Positions 10,930-22,744 of a DNA stretch of 64,000 nucleotides are shown one piece after another. This DNA comes from Cordia subcordata (taxonomy: Eukaryota; Streptophyta; Magnoliopsida; Boraginales; Cordiaceae). The stretch lies in NCBI GenBank assembly GCA_028554755.1, contig JAPTOF010000008.1, positions 10,744,001 through 10,808,000 of the forward strand. Reading direction: 5' to 3'. A model generated the notes under the pieces. The model saw only the letters and a program-made list of their open reading frames with translations. It had not been told where the DNA came from and did no database searches. The stretch's first letter is position 1, and each line of letters starts with the position of its first letter. The translations under genes were made by a program, and so were the position numbers.

Positions 10930-13900
10930 TTAGTCTCTCCGGTTGCGCCTCTGTGGAAGAATGATAAGAAGTTATCAAACTTTTATTACTTTTATATATT
11001 CTATTGCTAACATGTGTCAGTAGACACAGTTTCAGAAAGCTGACATAATGAATGGTTGTGAATTTTCATTCAAGACTTAAAGAACTCAAAGCATATATAT
11101 AGTGCAGGGTATAGGTTCAGTATAGGAAAACAACACGCATTAAGCTCAATAGATATACAGAAAAAAATAGGCATATTTACTTAATAAATCAAGGAAACAG
11201 GAATGTTGTTTAATCCTCTAGAAGTACTGATAGCAATTCAATTTACTCACCTCTGCCCAGATGTCACTTCGCTTAATAACGACCTTGAGGTCCTGATTTC
11301 CCATGTCCAGTTGTTCCTCCTCAATTTGTTTTACGACCTCCTCCAAACCGGAATTGCACTGAATCACCCGAATCATGTTCAATGTGGGAATGTCCCCTAA
11401 ACAAGATGGGATCTCCCAAAGCCGGAAGCAATGGTACAGCACTAGTTGCTTAAGAGGAGGGAAGTAATCACCGGAGAAACTCCATTTGCTAATATAAAAA
11501 TTCTCTAGTTTTAAGCATTTGAGTTTGGGAAACTCACCATCTGTCATGTCCCATTCTTCCCCCTTAAAAGCTCCATGAAGGAGTTTAAGAACTTCAAGGT
11601 TTGGAAGCTTTCCAATGACAGACATCTTGTTCCACGGCATACGAAAGTTGCCAGACATTGTCAACTTTTTTAAGCTTGAAGGGAGACTAAAATCATAGTT
11701 ACTAGGCCACTCTTTAGACAAACATAGACAAAGTGATTGAAGTTGACATAAAGTGGTTAGTCCTAGAAGCCAGTTGCGACTTCCATGATTATCGCGCCAA
11801 ATATCAAGATAGCATTTCAAATATTTCACATTAGCAAGCCCTTCCATCAACTCCACTGTATCACCCTCGTCTGACAGTTTTAGTGCTGAAACTGCTTGTA
11901 AATTGTCTAACCGGGAAACTCCGTTGCGTGGCAAGTTGAGTAAAGCACTTTCACTAATCTCTAGGTGCCGCAAATTTATCATGTTCCAGATAGTATGTGG
12001 TAGCTGAACATCACATGGGTCTCCTTTCACGATGAAAGTTTCCAATTGCCAGAGATTGGCTATTGATGCTGGGATAGATTCAAATTCACCACAAATTGAT
12101 AAATACCTCAGGTGAGTAAGTGAATTTATTCCTTCAGGGAAAGTAGTGTCTCTGACCCAGATGCACCCCAAATTTAACACACTAACAAGTTTGAACTTGT
12201 CACACATGGATGAGACATTGTACTTTCTAATTTCGAAAGGACGCCCAGGATGAAAGAACGTCAAAGAGCGGACATGTGGGCCACAAGCGGTAGACAGTAG
12301 AATGCTATCCGGTTGATTACAACCTACTCGGCGCTGCCTACAGATGATATCTCTAGTAGGTAGTTGTTCAATTAACCATAAAAAGTTATCCTCCCTCGCT
12401 TTGACTAAGCAGAAGTCACGTATCAAATCATGAAGACGACACTCTTTGATGTGGCCGGTGGATCTTCTTCTCTCAACAATTATTAGGCTGCTATTAATAA
12501 GATCTATTAAGTAATCCTCTGCTATATCTTCTAAGCTCTTTTTTCCTTCAACTTTGTGAACAAATCCTTCAGCAACCCATAAACAAATTAACTTCCGCAC
12601 TCGAATGTGTTTGTTCTCTACAAGTGCTCCGACATAAAGAAAGCATGGTTTCAAATAATCTGGCAAATGCTTGTAGCTCAATTCTATAACTTTGATGCAC
12701 TTCTTCTCGGGGTCACCAACTATGTGAGAACTTAGACTATTGGCAACTATACTCCATTCTTGTTGTTTCTTTTCAATCCTTGCAAGAATTCCAGCTACCA
12801 CAACAACTGCAAGGGGCAACCCATCACAATTTTTTGCAATTTGTTTCCCAACTTCCAACAACTCTGAAGGGCAACTCCGGCTCTGAAATATCCTTTCCTG
12901 CAACAACTGCCAACTCTCATCTTCAGAGAATGGACGAAGATGATGAATCTTGTTGCCAAATGCTTTCAAATCTAGATTGTGGAATCGACTTGTGTACATT
13001 ATTCTACTACCATTGTTGTCATCTGGAAAGGATCTTCTCAAGGCATGCCATGCATCAGCCTCCCATACGTCATCCATAAGTATGAAATATCTCTTTCCCT
13101 TTAGACTTTTATACAAAGCTTCAGCTAGTTCTTCTTCACCTGCCATCTCAAACATTCTCTTCGTGGGTCCCTGGACTTGACTTAAGATTTGAGTCAAAAG
13201 GGACTTCCTCTTGTATGATTGAGAGACATAGCACCATGCACAAGCATAGAAGTAATTTTTTACAGTAGGATGGTTGTACATTTTCTTAGCAAGATGAGTC
13301 TTACCTTGTCCAGGCATGCCAACAATTGCAACCATATGCAGCTTTGTCGATCCTCTCACAAGATCTTCTATGATGCCTTCTTCCACATCACCATATCCTA
13401 TTAATACTTCATTTAATTCTGGAGAAGTAATTTGTGACGACGAATGGCCAGAAATTTCTTCGCCATGGTCCACTTGACTGTTACGAATCTTGTTGTCACC
13501 TATCTTACAGACCTCGGCCTTAAGAACCCCAATCTCCATTCTGACCTCAGAGAGCCATAGCATAAGGCACCAAATCTGACCATTTCCGACCAAAAGTGAG
13601 TCTACTATGTATTCTGCCTTACACGCAACATCTACAATTTGTGTCCAAAGAACATTGAGTTTCTCCTGCTCAATATGTCGCTTGGCACTTTTACTTAGAA
13701 ACGATCTCAGGAACTGCAGCTCTTCCAGTAATGATTCAATTGGAAGATTCAAGCATGTGAGCAAAGAGGTCCTATTTTTCAGCAGCTCCCTAAGATTCCT
13801 CAAGAAGCGATCAAAAGAACCCAGCTCATCAGTGTTGGGGAACTTGGGACATAGTGGCCCGAGTAAGGCCTCTATGATCTCTGCCCTGATAAGTTTAATC

Positions 13901-14970
13901 TCTTCCAGCAAACTAAGTACTGAAGAACATACCTTTGTTGCAGTTTCCTCGTTCATTTCAGTGTCAAAGAATGAATATGCCACTGATCCTGCCTTAATAG
14001 ATATAGTTTTGCTCTGCGCTAAGAGAGACGTCAGAGCCTCAGAATGATGAGGCTGATGGGATGGTGGATCCATGAGAAAGCTTCTTAGAAATGCCAGCTC
14101 CCCGTGAAGGATTTTTATTTGATCCCTCATAGGAACTGTCCAAGCCGGGGCCGCGCCGTTTAGTAGTTCGTTTACTTCTTCCAGGAGACACTGGACGAAT
14201 TCCGCGGCCATCTTATCCTCCTCGGGGGTATTTAAGTTTGGCCCTGATGATGACTCTGAAGAAGAAGAAGAAGAAGAAACGGCAGCAGCTTTCAGGAGTC
14301 CGTAGTTGTAAATTTGTCTAACCAGTGGAGTCAGAGGGTCAATTTTCCGCACCAGATCTTCATCCATTTCACCGGCAGCCAAGCAAGAGTGACAGAGATA
14401 AGCTGCACTGTCAGCTACAGATTTGGCATGAGCGAAAAGATCAGTTAGTTTCTCATGCTCCGGGCACCTCTTTGTCATGAACATCAAGAGAGTTGTCAGA
14501 AATCTGAGCTTCCCTTCAATGGCTTCCAGTTTTATCTTCAAAGTATCAACTAGTTCGACCTTAATGCCGAATAAATATTTCATATTCTCCAGGAGAGAGT
14601 CGACGAACTTAATTACAAGCTCGTTGCTCATGCGGAGATGATGATGAGGACGATGGGACGATTGTGAGAGTATCCTGTAAACATGTCTGATCTCTGAGTT
14701 CACGAGCTTAACCTCATCTAGCATATCAGCAGCCACATCATTGAACGCAGTCAGCATCTCCAAGCCTGTAAAATTGTTAAGCGCTTCTAGCTTTTTCAGG
14801 CCCCCTGGTGCTCTAATTCGGTAGAAAACTTGAGCACGCGTGAGGAGATGTTTCAAGTTCTGATACTCGACGCACCGGGGAGCCGCGTACTGATGAAACG
14901 TCCTCAGGAATCGCACCTCTAACGTCAGAGCATCCAGATATCCCTTGCGATCCTCCATCGCTCTCTCCAT
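10930..14970 (-). CDS. NB-ARC-LRR resistance protein, R1/late-blight type
   Basis: An intracellular immune receptor that, as known for this family, would detect pathogen effectors and trigger cell death through ADP/ATP exchange in its NB-ARC. The 5' exon encodes about 1240 residues from the ATG at 14970. Residues 1-500 hold four spaced copies of a helical module centred on (E)LxFLRxF near 20, 155, 290 and 418, plus a Ser-rich linker near 232. NB-ARC motifs follow in order: P-loop GMPGQGKT (about 549), kinase 2 YFILMDDVW (about 628), RNBS-B GSRIMYTSRF, GLPLAV (about 717), RNBS-D CFLYVGALVENK and LHD in place of MHD (about 845). Leucine-rich repeats fill about 900-1225. Length and order match potato R1-type proteins. 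Near the end, GAG is followed by GTGAGT, a strong donor; splicing to the acceptor at 10950/10951 gives the C terminus RRNRRD instead of VSKLNCYQYF (stop at 11218). No internal stop or frameshift is present, so the gene looks functional. Confidence 0.95.
10951..11250 (-). other. Predicted 300-bp intron near the NLR 3' end
   Basis: The minus strand reads GCAGAG then GTGAGTAAAT at the donor, and TTCTTCCACAG then AGGCGCAACC at the acceptor. Both are near-consensus. Splicing is phase 0 and leads to a stop six codons later (10930-10932). If unspliced, translation ends at 11218. Confidence 0.6.
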
Positions 14971-15339
14971 CTCTATCCATCTCCATGTCGACGCACCATC
15001 AACAGCAGACTTCTCTCGCTGTCTTTCTCCTCTCGGCGAATCTGATAACTCTTTTAAGTGTTGAGAAAAAACGCGACGTTAAACGAGACGAAATGAAGTA
15101 GAAATTCAAGACATACAACAGTTACATGATTTCACCTACGCCTACTCTATAGCTAAGAAGGAGAATTTTATCAAAATAACATCGATAATAAATGCAAAAT
15201 ATTCTCTCTAAACACCTATAACGCAAAGACAACACGATATGACAGTAAGGTAGAACTAGAGAAAAAAAGAAAAGCAAGGCAACAAATAAGAGGCAATATT
15301 TCTCATATGCTCTAAGTACCATTAGAATACGAGCCATGT

Positions 15340-15430
15340 TTCCTATCATCATCCTCCATTAGTCTCTCTGTCGCCATCCCTGATGCACCATCAACCGCAG
15401 CAAACTCTTGTTGCTGTCTTTCTATTTTGC
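15340..15430 (-). repeat. Duplicated fragment of the NLR leader
   Basis: About 75 bp here, including GCACCATCAAC(A/C)GCAG and GCTGTCTTTCT, repeats the NLR start/5' UTR region at 14950-15040 in the same orientation with about 25 percent divergence. It probably remains from a local duplication of the gene's 5' end. Confidence 0.6.
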
Positions 15431-15876
15431 CCGTCTGGTTCCGCATCTGGTTTCTATGTGCAAGCAACTGTAGCGCTCCCTCTATGCTAAATTATTGTGC
15501 AGCCACGCTGCTCCCATCTAGACCGTCCGATTGATGGTAGTGTTGTACAAAATGGACGGCTGGGATTAATCAATTGGAAGTTGTGGGCAGAGAATCTTAT
15601 GAGATAACGCTCGACCTTTTTCTACTTCTCCGAATTCTTCACGTCTCTCTCTCTCTCCCACATATTTAAGCTTTTGGTCTTTCTTCTCTTTCTCTTGGTC
15701 ATATCGTAACCTTTTCCTTTAATTATTTCCTTCCTCTTCCTCACCTATCTGTCCTGCATGTGCTCTCTTGCGAATTGCTATAACTTTTTTATCCATGATA
15801 TTTGCAAAATCAGTTGTTTCTTTTTGCTGATAATTAGTAGTTTCTTGGGTCGTGGTGTAGATTACATGTACACCCG

Positions 15877-16418
15877 CAGTGGCGGAGCCACATGCATTTG
15901 AGGGGTGCACAGGCATCTCCGGCCTTTTGAAAGGAAAATTTTTTACAACTTGTTCTTTTCTTTATCTTCTATTATAACGTGAGGCCAAATTATATGTGGT
16001 GCACCTCTTATGAGGAGGATGCACCCGCTCGCGATCAATTTTCATCTTGAGTTTTTGGTCAGAAAACAGTAAAATAAATTTAGAGTAAATAATATATATA
16101 ATTAGTTTTGTCATGAAAATAAGAAAGTGAAAACAAATAAAATAGAGAGCAAAAAAAAAAAAAAATAGTGGCATTAAATGATTTGTAATAACATTAAGAG
16201 TGCATTAAATATTTAACAATTTCAAAATTTGAAGTCATATCAAAAGACCATTACAAAATGTGATTCTATTTATAATAATTTTGGTTATCTTTTTTATGTT
16301 TTTTGTGTAATAATATATCATTATTATATTAATTAATATATATTTTATAATCCTTTTTCAATTTATACAAAAAATTTAAACATAAATATGTCACATTCGG
16401 ATCCTGACTCCATCACTG
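15877..16418. mobile_element. Non-autonomous hAT element, 542 bp
   Basis: The left end is CAGTGGCGGAGCCA and the inverted right end is CAGTGATGGAGTCA. The element is flanked on both sides by the identical 8-bp duplication TACACCCG (15869-15876 and 16419-16426). An 8-bp duplication with CAGTG-type termini is diagnostic of hAT transposons. There is no transposase frame; the interior is AT-rich. Confidence 0.9.
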
Positions 16419-16540
16419 TACACCCGCTAATGCCATTAGGAGGCTTCAACTATTTCCCTCACTCTCCTCATTTTCCTCCACTTGGCATTACAATGATCAG
16501 AATGGCTACTCCACAGTGCTTTATTTAAGTCTATATATAT

Positions 16541-17390
16541 ATATATATATATAAAAGGTAAACTCAAAGGAGTTCAAAGAAAAATATCACGTCAGCACTC
16601 ATCTATTTCAGCACTCATCTATTTGTCAAGTCATTATAAATTTTATTTTTAATATTATTATAACATTTAATTGCATTTATGCATTATTTCTTAACCCCAT
16701 CATTGTAATAGAGTTACAAGATATTTAATTATATTTATACACTATTTATATTTCTTTTTAATGAGTTTAAGGTAATAAAGTCTAAAAAAACTTATTAATT
16801 TAATTAATTTATGCATCATATCCTAATTAAAAAATAAAAATAAAAAGTACTAGAATTAATTTTTATAGATATTTAGAAATAATAAAAAATACACGAAAAC
16901 CTAAAAATAATAAAAAAAATAACATCTATAAAAAAAGTTAGTCCTAAAGGAGCTCAAAGAAGAGTACTACATCAGTACCCATCTATTTGCCAAGTCATCA
17001 TAATTTTTTTTAATATTATTATATTATTATAAATCTATATATTATTGTGTTTAATTACATTTATACACTATTTTTTAATCCCATCACTGTAATGGAGTTA
17101 CAAGATATTTAATTATATTTATACACCACTTATATATTTCTTTTTAATGAGTTTAAAGTAATAAATTCTAAAAAAAATTATTAATTTAATTAAATTATGC
17201 ATCATATCCTAATTAAAAAATAAAAATAAGAATAAAAAACACTGGAATTAATTTTTATAAATATTTAGAAATAATAAAAATACATGAAAACCTAAAAACA
17301 ATAAAATTTATATTTATAAATATTTAAAAAATAAAAAAACACACAAAACCTAAATAAATATGTACTAAATATAGGGTATGAAAGCACTAG
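16541..17390 (+). mobile_element. Helitron-like AT-rich repeat with internal duplication
   Basis: Two successive units (about 16556-16939 and 16940-17390) share strings such as AACTCAAAGGAGTTCAAAGA / CTAAAGGAGCTCAAAGAAGA, ATCTATTTG(T/C)CAAGTCAT and GAGTTACAAGATATTTAATT. The end GAAAGCACTAG followed by T matches the CTRR|T terminus of Helitrons, and an inverted copy elsewhere in the window (32505-32965) ends at the same CTAG|T. The usual stable 3' hairpin is decayed (GTG-AAAG-CAC at best), so the class is probable rather than certain. Confidence 0.5.
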
Positions 17391-17399
17391 TTAGATATT

Positions 17400-18990
17400 A
17401 GTTTATAACTTTTCTCTTAGTAAAATATTATGTTAGTTGTAGGTGAAGTGTGTTACCGCCAACTCTGGATGTTGCATTCCATCATTGTTGCGATAAATAG
17501 CTCTCCAGTAGTTCGAGTGGATTGAATAAAATGATGCTATCAACTAATGGGGCTATTTTAATTTTATTGCCTACGCTTCATGCGACTTCATATTGTTCTT
17601 TCGTCTATCGTTATTATGGGTACTTCTTATATGTTATTGAATTTTATATATGCAAGTGTCAAGGGTCTGTTCGACAAAATTAATTGTTTAAGTAATTGAA
17701 TAACTGTTATATTTTAGCTGTTAATTGATATCTGTTCACATAACTGTTTAATCTCTCTACTGTTCTTTCTATTGTATTTAGCTGAAAATCAGTTTTTGAT
17801 TTGAGAAACAATGACCTAAAGTTTTGCACTTATAACAGTATATTTTTCAGCTTTTGATTTGAGAAATAATGACCTAAAGTTTTGTACTTATAACAGTTTA
17901 TTCTTAAATGGTTATGGTTATTTAACCCGTCGCTCTTTACATTTTTATCTGCGATTAATTGGGACTTTAATTCAACTTTTACATGTCAATATTTGCCTCC
18001 GTGTTTATTTATCGACCCCCATTATTTACCGCCATTTTGAGTTTTTCAAATTGATATAATGTTGTATTATATTGCAATATTAGTATCTTTTTAAATTTTG
18101 TCTCACGACATCTGATTTTTCATAAGTTATGTCATCATTTAATATGGATTGGAATTTAGCAAACCACTTTTGAATATGTGGTATAAAACTAAAAGAAAGT
18201 TAAAAAGCCGAAAAGCTAAGAGAGGATAACAAATTAAACATTAAAAAGTCTATAGAACTAAAAAAAAACTTAAGAATTAAAAAATTAGAATTTAGAAATT
18301 GAATTTTTTTTTTCGGGTTAAAACAGCAAAAGATGTAAATACTTCACTATATGAGAGCAAGAAAGACGGAAACTGTTGTCCAAGACATTGACATTCACGT
18401 ATCTTTTCATTTAAATGTTTTTCTATATTGTAGGGATTGATATGGTTAGGGTGAAGCCAGATGCATCTCTCCGTTATTGTTGGAGACGAGAATTTTTGGA
18501 TAGTTTTGTCTAAGTCATTTAATTTGGATAATGATGATGTATAAACTCCGTCTAAATGTAACCTCGGTTGTATTTGTATATAATTTTAGTATTATCCTCT
18601 AACTTTTTCATATAATTTTTATATTTATCTTAATACTTTTCCATTTTCAATCTACCTTGAAATATCATAAAGCTCTTGCTTTTCCATCTAAATTTGTCTT
18701 TTAAGTGTTTAAATCTTTTTTCTTAATCAAGTGAAAATACTGTGAATGAATCTTCTCTTATTCAATTATTCTATCCAAATGGAACCTCAGTTGTATCAAT
18801 GTGTAATCTTTTAGAATTATCTAACTTTTTCATATAATTTGTAAATTTATCTTAATGCTTTTTGTTTTTCAATTAGTTTAGTATTAAGCTATTCTACATA
18901 TTTGATGAGATTGAAGTTCAATATCAAATTAAAACTATTAAAGCACTATGAGTTTCACAAAATAGTATAATATATTAAATTACTTTCTTA
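17400..18990. other. Intergenic DNA with two degenerate duplications
   Basis: No gene is seen. A segment of about 60 bp (CAGCTTTTGATTTGAGAAA...ACTTATAACAGT) is tandemly repeated at about 17785-17840 and 17848-17900. A second degenerate pair (CTCGGTTGTAT / CTCAGTTGTAT followed by TAACTTTTTCATATAATTT) lies at 18545-18655 and 18770-18875. Confidence 0.5.
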
Positions 18991-19006
18991 AAGAAAAAAT
19001 TTTTTT

Positions 19007-19085
19007 TTAAAAAAAACCTGTCACCCCGCATGAGCTTCGAATTTAGAATCGATAGTTTCAATCACTTGAGCTATTTCCTGATCTC
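19007..19085 (-). mobile_element. tRNA-related SINE fragment (tentative)
   Basis: On the minus strand, TAGCTCAAGTGATTGAAAC resembles a tRNA A box and AAATTCGAAGCTC resembles a B box, about 35 bp apart, ending GGGGTGACAGG before an A-rich stretch. The tRNA cannot be identified and no target duplication is visible. Confidence 0.3.
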
Positions 19086-19369
19086 AAGTATATTAAATTA
19101 TTTAATGTTGGATAAATTATCTTATAATAAATTAAGTTATCCATTTTCTTGCTAAGTAAGCAAGTAATCCATTAATATCAACAACATTTACAAGACTATC
19201 CCAACGGGATCAAAAAGAGTTATGCTAGAATCTCCCTATCCATATTTCAAGCTTTGCAAATTGCCCTGTTAATAGCACTATTCCTAAATTTATTATGTAA
19301 AAAAATATTTTGTTTCACATAAAAAAAATAATGCTATCAAGCAGCTATTCCTCACATAAGGTCAAATGC

Positions 19370-20390
19370 TCATGAATTCTCCTATTATGCTCCCTCCAAG
19401 CGTGATACACAACAGCTTAAAAAAAAAGTTTGATAATAATTGCTTGAAGAGAGTTGTTATTACATCTGGTGACCATCCATTGGGTAATATCATTCCAGTC
19501 TCGAACCCAATAAGGCCCCTTTGACATTCTGATTCCCCTCTTCCAGATTCCATGTGTGTGAAAGAGCAGTCAAAAAATAAATGATATCCGCTCTTCATAC
19601 ATCTACGACAAAAAACACATAAAGGATCTGTTAGGAAATTAGGACGCATAACACACACCACTTAGCGAGATTAAAACACAAGTAACGAGAAAAGAATACG
19701 CATTATTAAACGTGGTTCGGCCCTCTGCCTACGTCTACAAAAAACTCTACTAATAGAAAAGAGTATTACAACCCATGTGATTTTTTGCACGGAAAGAAAA
19801 GTCTAAACCCTCCCTCACATAGTTCTTACAATAGTTCTGTCCTCACAGAATTCTTACAATAGTTCTATCCTCAACAGGACTAGAACGAATATAAGATACT
19901 CTTGATACTCTTAGCCTCTCTCTCACACCCACACCCCCATGGGTGTGGTCCTAAGGCACACCTTATACAATTAATGCAAGAGTTTTATTTATAGAGGAGA
20001 TTTCCTTATCCTCCAAGACAAAAGATTTCCTCATCTATCAATTCTACCATAATTAAGACTTTTACCATAACTAGAATTTTAATTCTCATTAAAACTCTTT
20101 TTTAATTTGTATGGACTTGGACTTTGAGCCATAACCCAACAGGATCAATATTCAAACCCCAACCAATCAATCTCTGTTTAGATGGCAGTCTATCCAGCCA
20201 TGCAGTCCAAGAGGAAAAAGCATGTGTAGGGATAGCAAATATAGACCAAATGATACTGCTCCAATCAACTTTCGGCTGCTGGACTCGAATAGCATTCCAG
20301 GCACATTGTTTAGCGAACAAACCTAAGGGATCAGGAAGCCAAATGATGGAGTCACCAAGTGAAGAATTCGGCCTTAGTCCACCCAACTAA
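19370..20390 (-). pseudogene. L1-type LINE remnant (zinc-knuckle region) split by a solo LTR
   Basis: The minus strand from 20386 encodes the region after plant LINE reverse transcriptase: DSIIWLPDPLGLFAKQCAW, then SIIWSIFAIPTHAFSSWTAW and DRLPSKQRLIGWGLNIDP. After the solo LTR (19629-20141) it resumes as DPLCVFCRRC and SGYHLFFDCSF, the zinc-binding C-x2-C...H-x4-C module (zf-RVT). Reading across the removed LTR keeps frame because the LTR's target duplication GGATC (GATCC on this strand) supplies the shared DP codons. A frameshift follows near 19555. It is a dead element, truncated at both ends. Confidence 0.85.
19629..20141 (-). mobile_element. Solo LTR, 513 bp, with 5-bp target duplication
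   Basis: The ends are TGTTAGG...CCCAACA, flanked by GGATC at 19624-19628 and 20142-20146. On the minus strand there is a TATAAATA box near 19991-19998, so the LTR reads minus and starts TGTTGGGTTATGGCTC. No internal retrotransposon sequence remains, so it is a recombined solo LTR. The GGTTCGGCCC...CTACGTCTAC stretch resembles plant Ty1/copia LTRs. Confidence 0.9.
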
Positions 20391-21754
20391 GCATCCACAA
20401 AATGAAACACTGGGTTATCAGGCCAATTCCAGTAATTTATCCATTTTATTTATCAAATCTTTGTAATTTAAATAAATTGTATACACATCTTCTTTCATAT
20501 TGTCAGAAATTATTCAATCGTTTATAATAACATATTTTATAGTTAGAAATTCATGCCGAGCACGGGAAAGCACCTAGATTTCCATTGCAGCATGTGTCAT
20601 GAATGTATGCACATGCATTTTGCAAATCATGCATTATTATTATTAATGATTAAATGTAATGCTTACTGTGCAAACAGCAATCATTTTTTCCCCCCGAACA
20701 ATTTCACCTGTCAACACCCCAAACATAATATGCTATAATATATTTTCAAAATTAAATCCACGATACCGCCGTTCGTGTGGCCTAAAGTATTAACAAAAAT
20801 CAATGACCAAGTTACAATTGAACTTCATGTGTTTATGCCAACTGTGCAAACAACTAAAACATTACTTACACAATTCAATACTCAGTTGGCTCCAACCCTG
20901 CTTTTTTTCACCTAAGGAAAAAAGGGAAAAAGAAAAACGCTAAAAAACATCAATGTTGCCACCATGAAGCATTCCACGTGTTAAGTTCGGTTCCCTATGT
21001 AAACAACTATTTTTATTGCTAGCAATGGAGACAAGTTATTCATTTATTTATTTATTTTTCGTTCAAAGATACAAGATATTTGAAAAATGTTACTCGAGAG
21101 AGAAAAGACGATGCTTTGTCCTTTCTTTTGCCTATTGTTCATTGTCACAGTTTCTTCCACTGACTCAATTTTCTTGGAGGAAGAAAACTAAAAGATGCGA
21201 AGCATCAAGCATGCCATAATGCGACAAAAAATTGCCGAAAATAACCAAACTTATTGTTTCAATGTGGTATCTCATCTAGAATCTCGGGGCATGATATGGA
21301 CATGGTACAGGAGCCTCACTGGATTTAAGGTCTGTTTAGAATAAATTTATCTTTATTCTTATCTCATCAATTTCAAAAAAAGAAAAATGTGAAATTGATC
21401 AGTATCTTATCAAGTGTTTGATAAAAAAATAAGTTTAATATAATAAAATCTTTTGATTTGTAATTATTGTTAGCTTGAGTTAAAATGTTGTCCTAAGTTA
21501 GTTTGACAATAATGACTCAATTATGAGTCATGATATTACAATTCTATAATCAAATAATAAATTATAAAATATAAAATACTAATTTATTTCTTAATTTTTT
21601 TATTTTTATTTTTTGCAGTTACAGTTTTTTAAATTTTGTAATTCTCTAATATTTTAATCATTTTATTTTTTATTTTTATTTTTAAATTTCTTGATTTTAA
21701 GTTATAAAGTTTTAATTATTTCAATGTTAAATTACTTTTTGCTCTCAAAATTCC

Positions 21755-22740
21755 ATTCTTCATTTGGTGTTTGTTGCATAAATGGGTTCCCTTGGATGAA
21801 CGGTTGCACCAAGAGAGGGGTTTATTTGGTTTCTAAATGTCAATGTTGTAATCATGAAGAGACGCTTGAACATTGTTTCTTAACTAGTTCGATAATGCAA
21901 AGTGTTTGGGTTCACTATGCGAATTTACTGGGCATTAGGATTCAGGGTTTTGTTGGTATTCAGCAGTTGCTCTTGACTTGGTTTACATCGAACCAGGCTA
22001 AGGTAGGTCATATACGTACTCTGATACCCATCTTTGTTTTGTGGTTTTGTTGGCTTGGACGTAACACTACGAAACATGAAGGGGCTAGAGTTAGTGTTGA
22101 TTATGTTATTTGGGGGACTGATAGACTAATAGCCCAATTGGTTCAAGTTGGTTTTTGTGTTGCAATGCGATGGAGAGGCGATTGGGATCTTTCAAGTGTG
22201 TTTCGGTATCATGTGAGCAAGCCTAGAGCATGAGAGCCTAAAATGGTTTTATGAAAGAAGCCGAGATCTAATTTTGTCAATTTGAATGTCAATGGCAATT
22301 TCCATGGCAAGGATGGGTCAGCTGGGGCTGGTAGATTAATGCATGATTTTTGGTTTTTGTGAGTCGTTAGGGCAACTATTTGTTATCCTGGCTAAACTTA
22401 AAGCTTTGGTGAGGGGTCTTTACCTTTGCCATTAGCAGGGGTTTCTTCATATCTGGGTTGAAATGGACTCTTTCTAGGCAGTGAGGCTTATGCATGGCCT
22501 TGCTCATCAATGGAGTATTTGTCACGAAGTGGTGTGTGCTAGGCATCTTCTTGCAGACTTAGGAGCCCGGGTTACACATATCTACCATGAAGGGAATAAG
22601 CCCGCTGACCTTTTGGCTAACTTGGGTTCTAAGGCTATAGACCTGGTGGTGTTTTAGATTCTGCATGCGGTTCCTAGCCTTCGTGGTTTAATTAGATGTG
22701 ATAGGTTTGGGATGCCTAGTTTTAGGATTTAGTTTTGTAA
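21755..22740 (+). pseudogene. L1-type LINE 3' remnant: zf-RVT plus RNase H-like domain
   Basis: The frame from about 21755 encodes a zf-RVT module (GVYLVSKCQCCNHEETLEHC then FLTSSIMQSVWVHYANLLG). After a stop at 22231 the RNase H-like (RVT_3) part continues in shifted frames with NVNGNFHGKDGSAGAG and RHLLADLGARVTHIYHEGNK then PADLLANLGS. Stops at about 22360, 22425 and 22475 inactivate it. It ends in a T-rich stretch near 22760. The reverse transcriptase core is missing. Confidence 0.8.
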
Positions 22741-22744
22741 GGAT

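Noticed and set aside
13607..14047. 146-codon plus-strand frame within the NLR
   Set aside because: It is antisense to the intact NLR coding exon and has no independent support.
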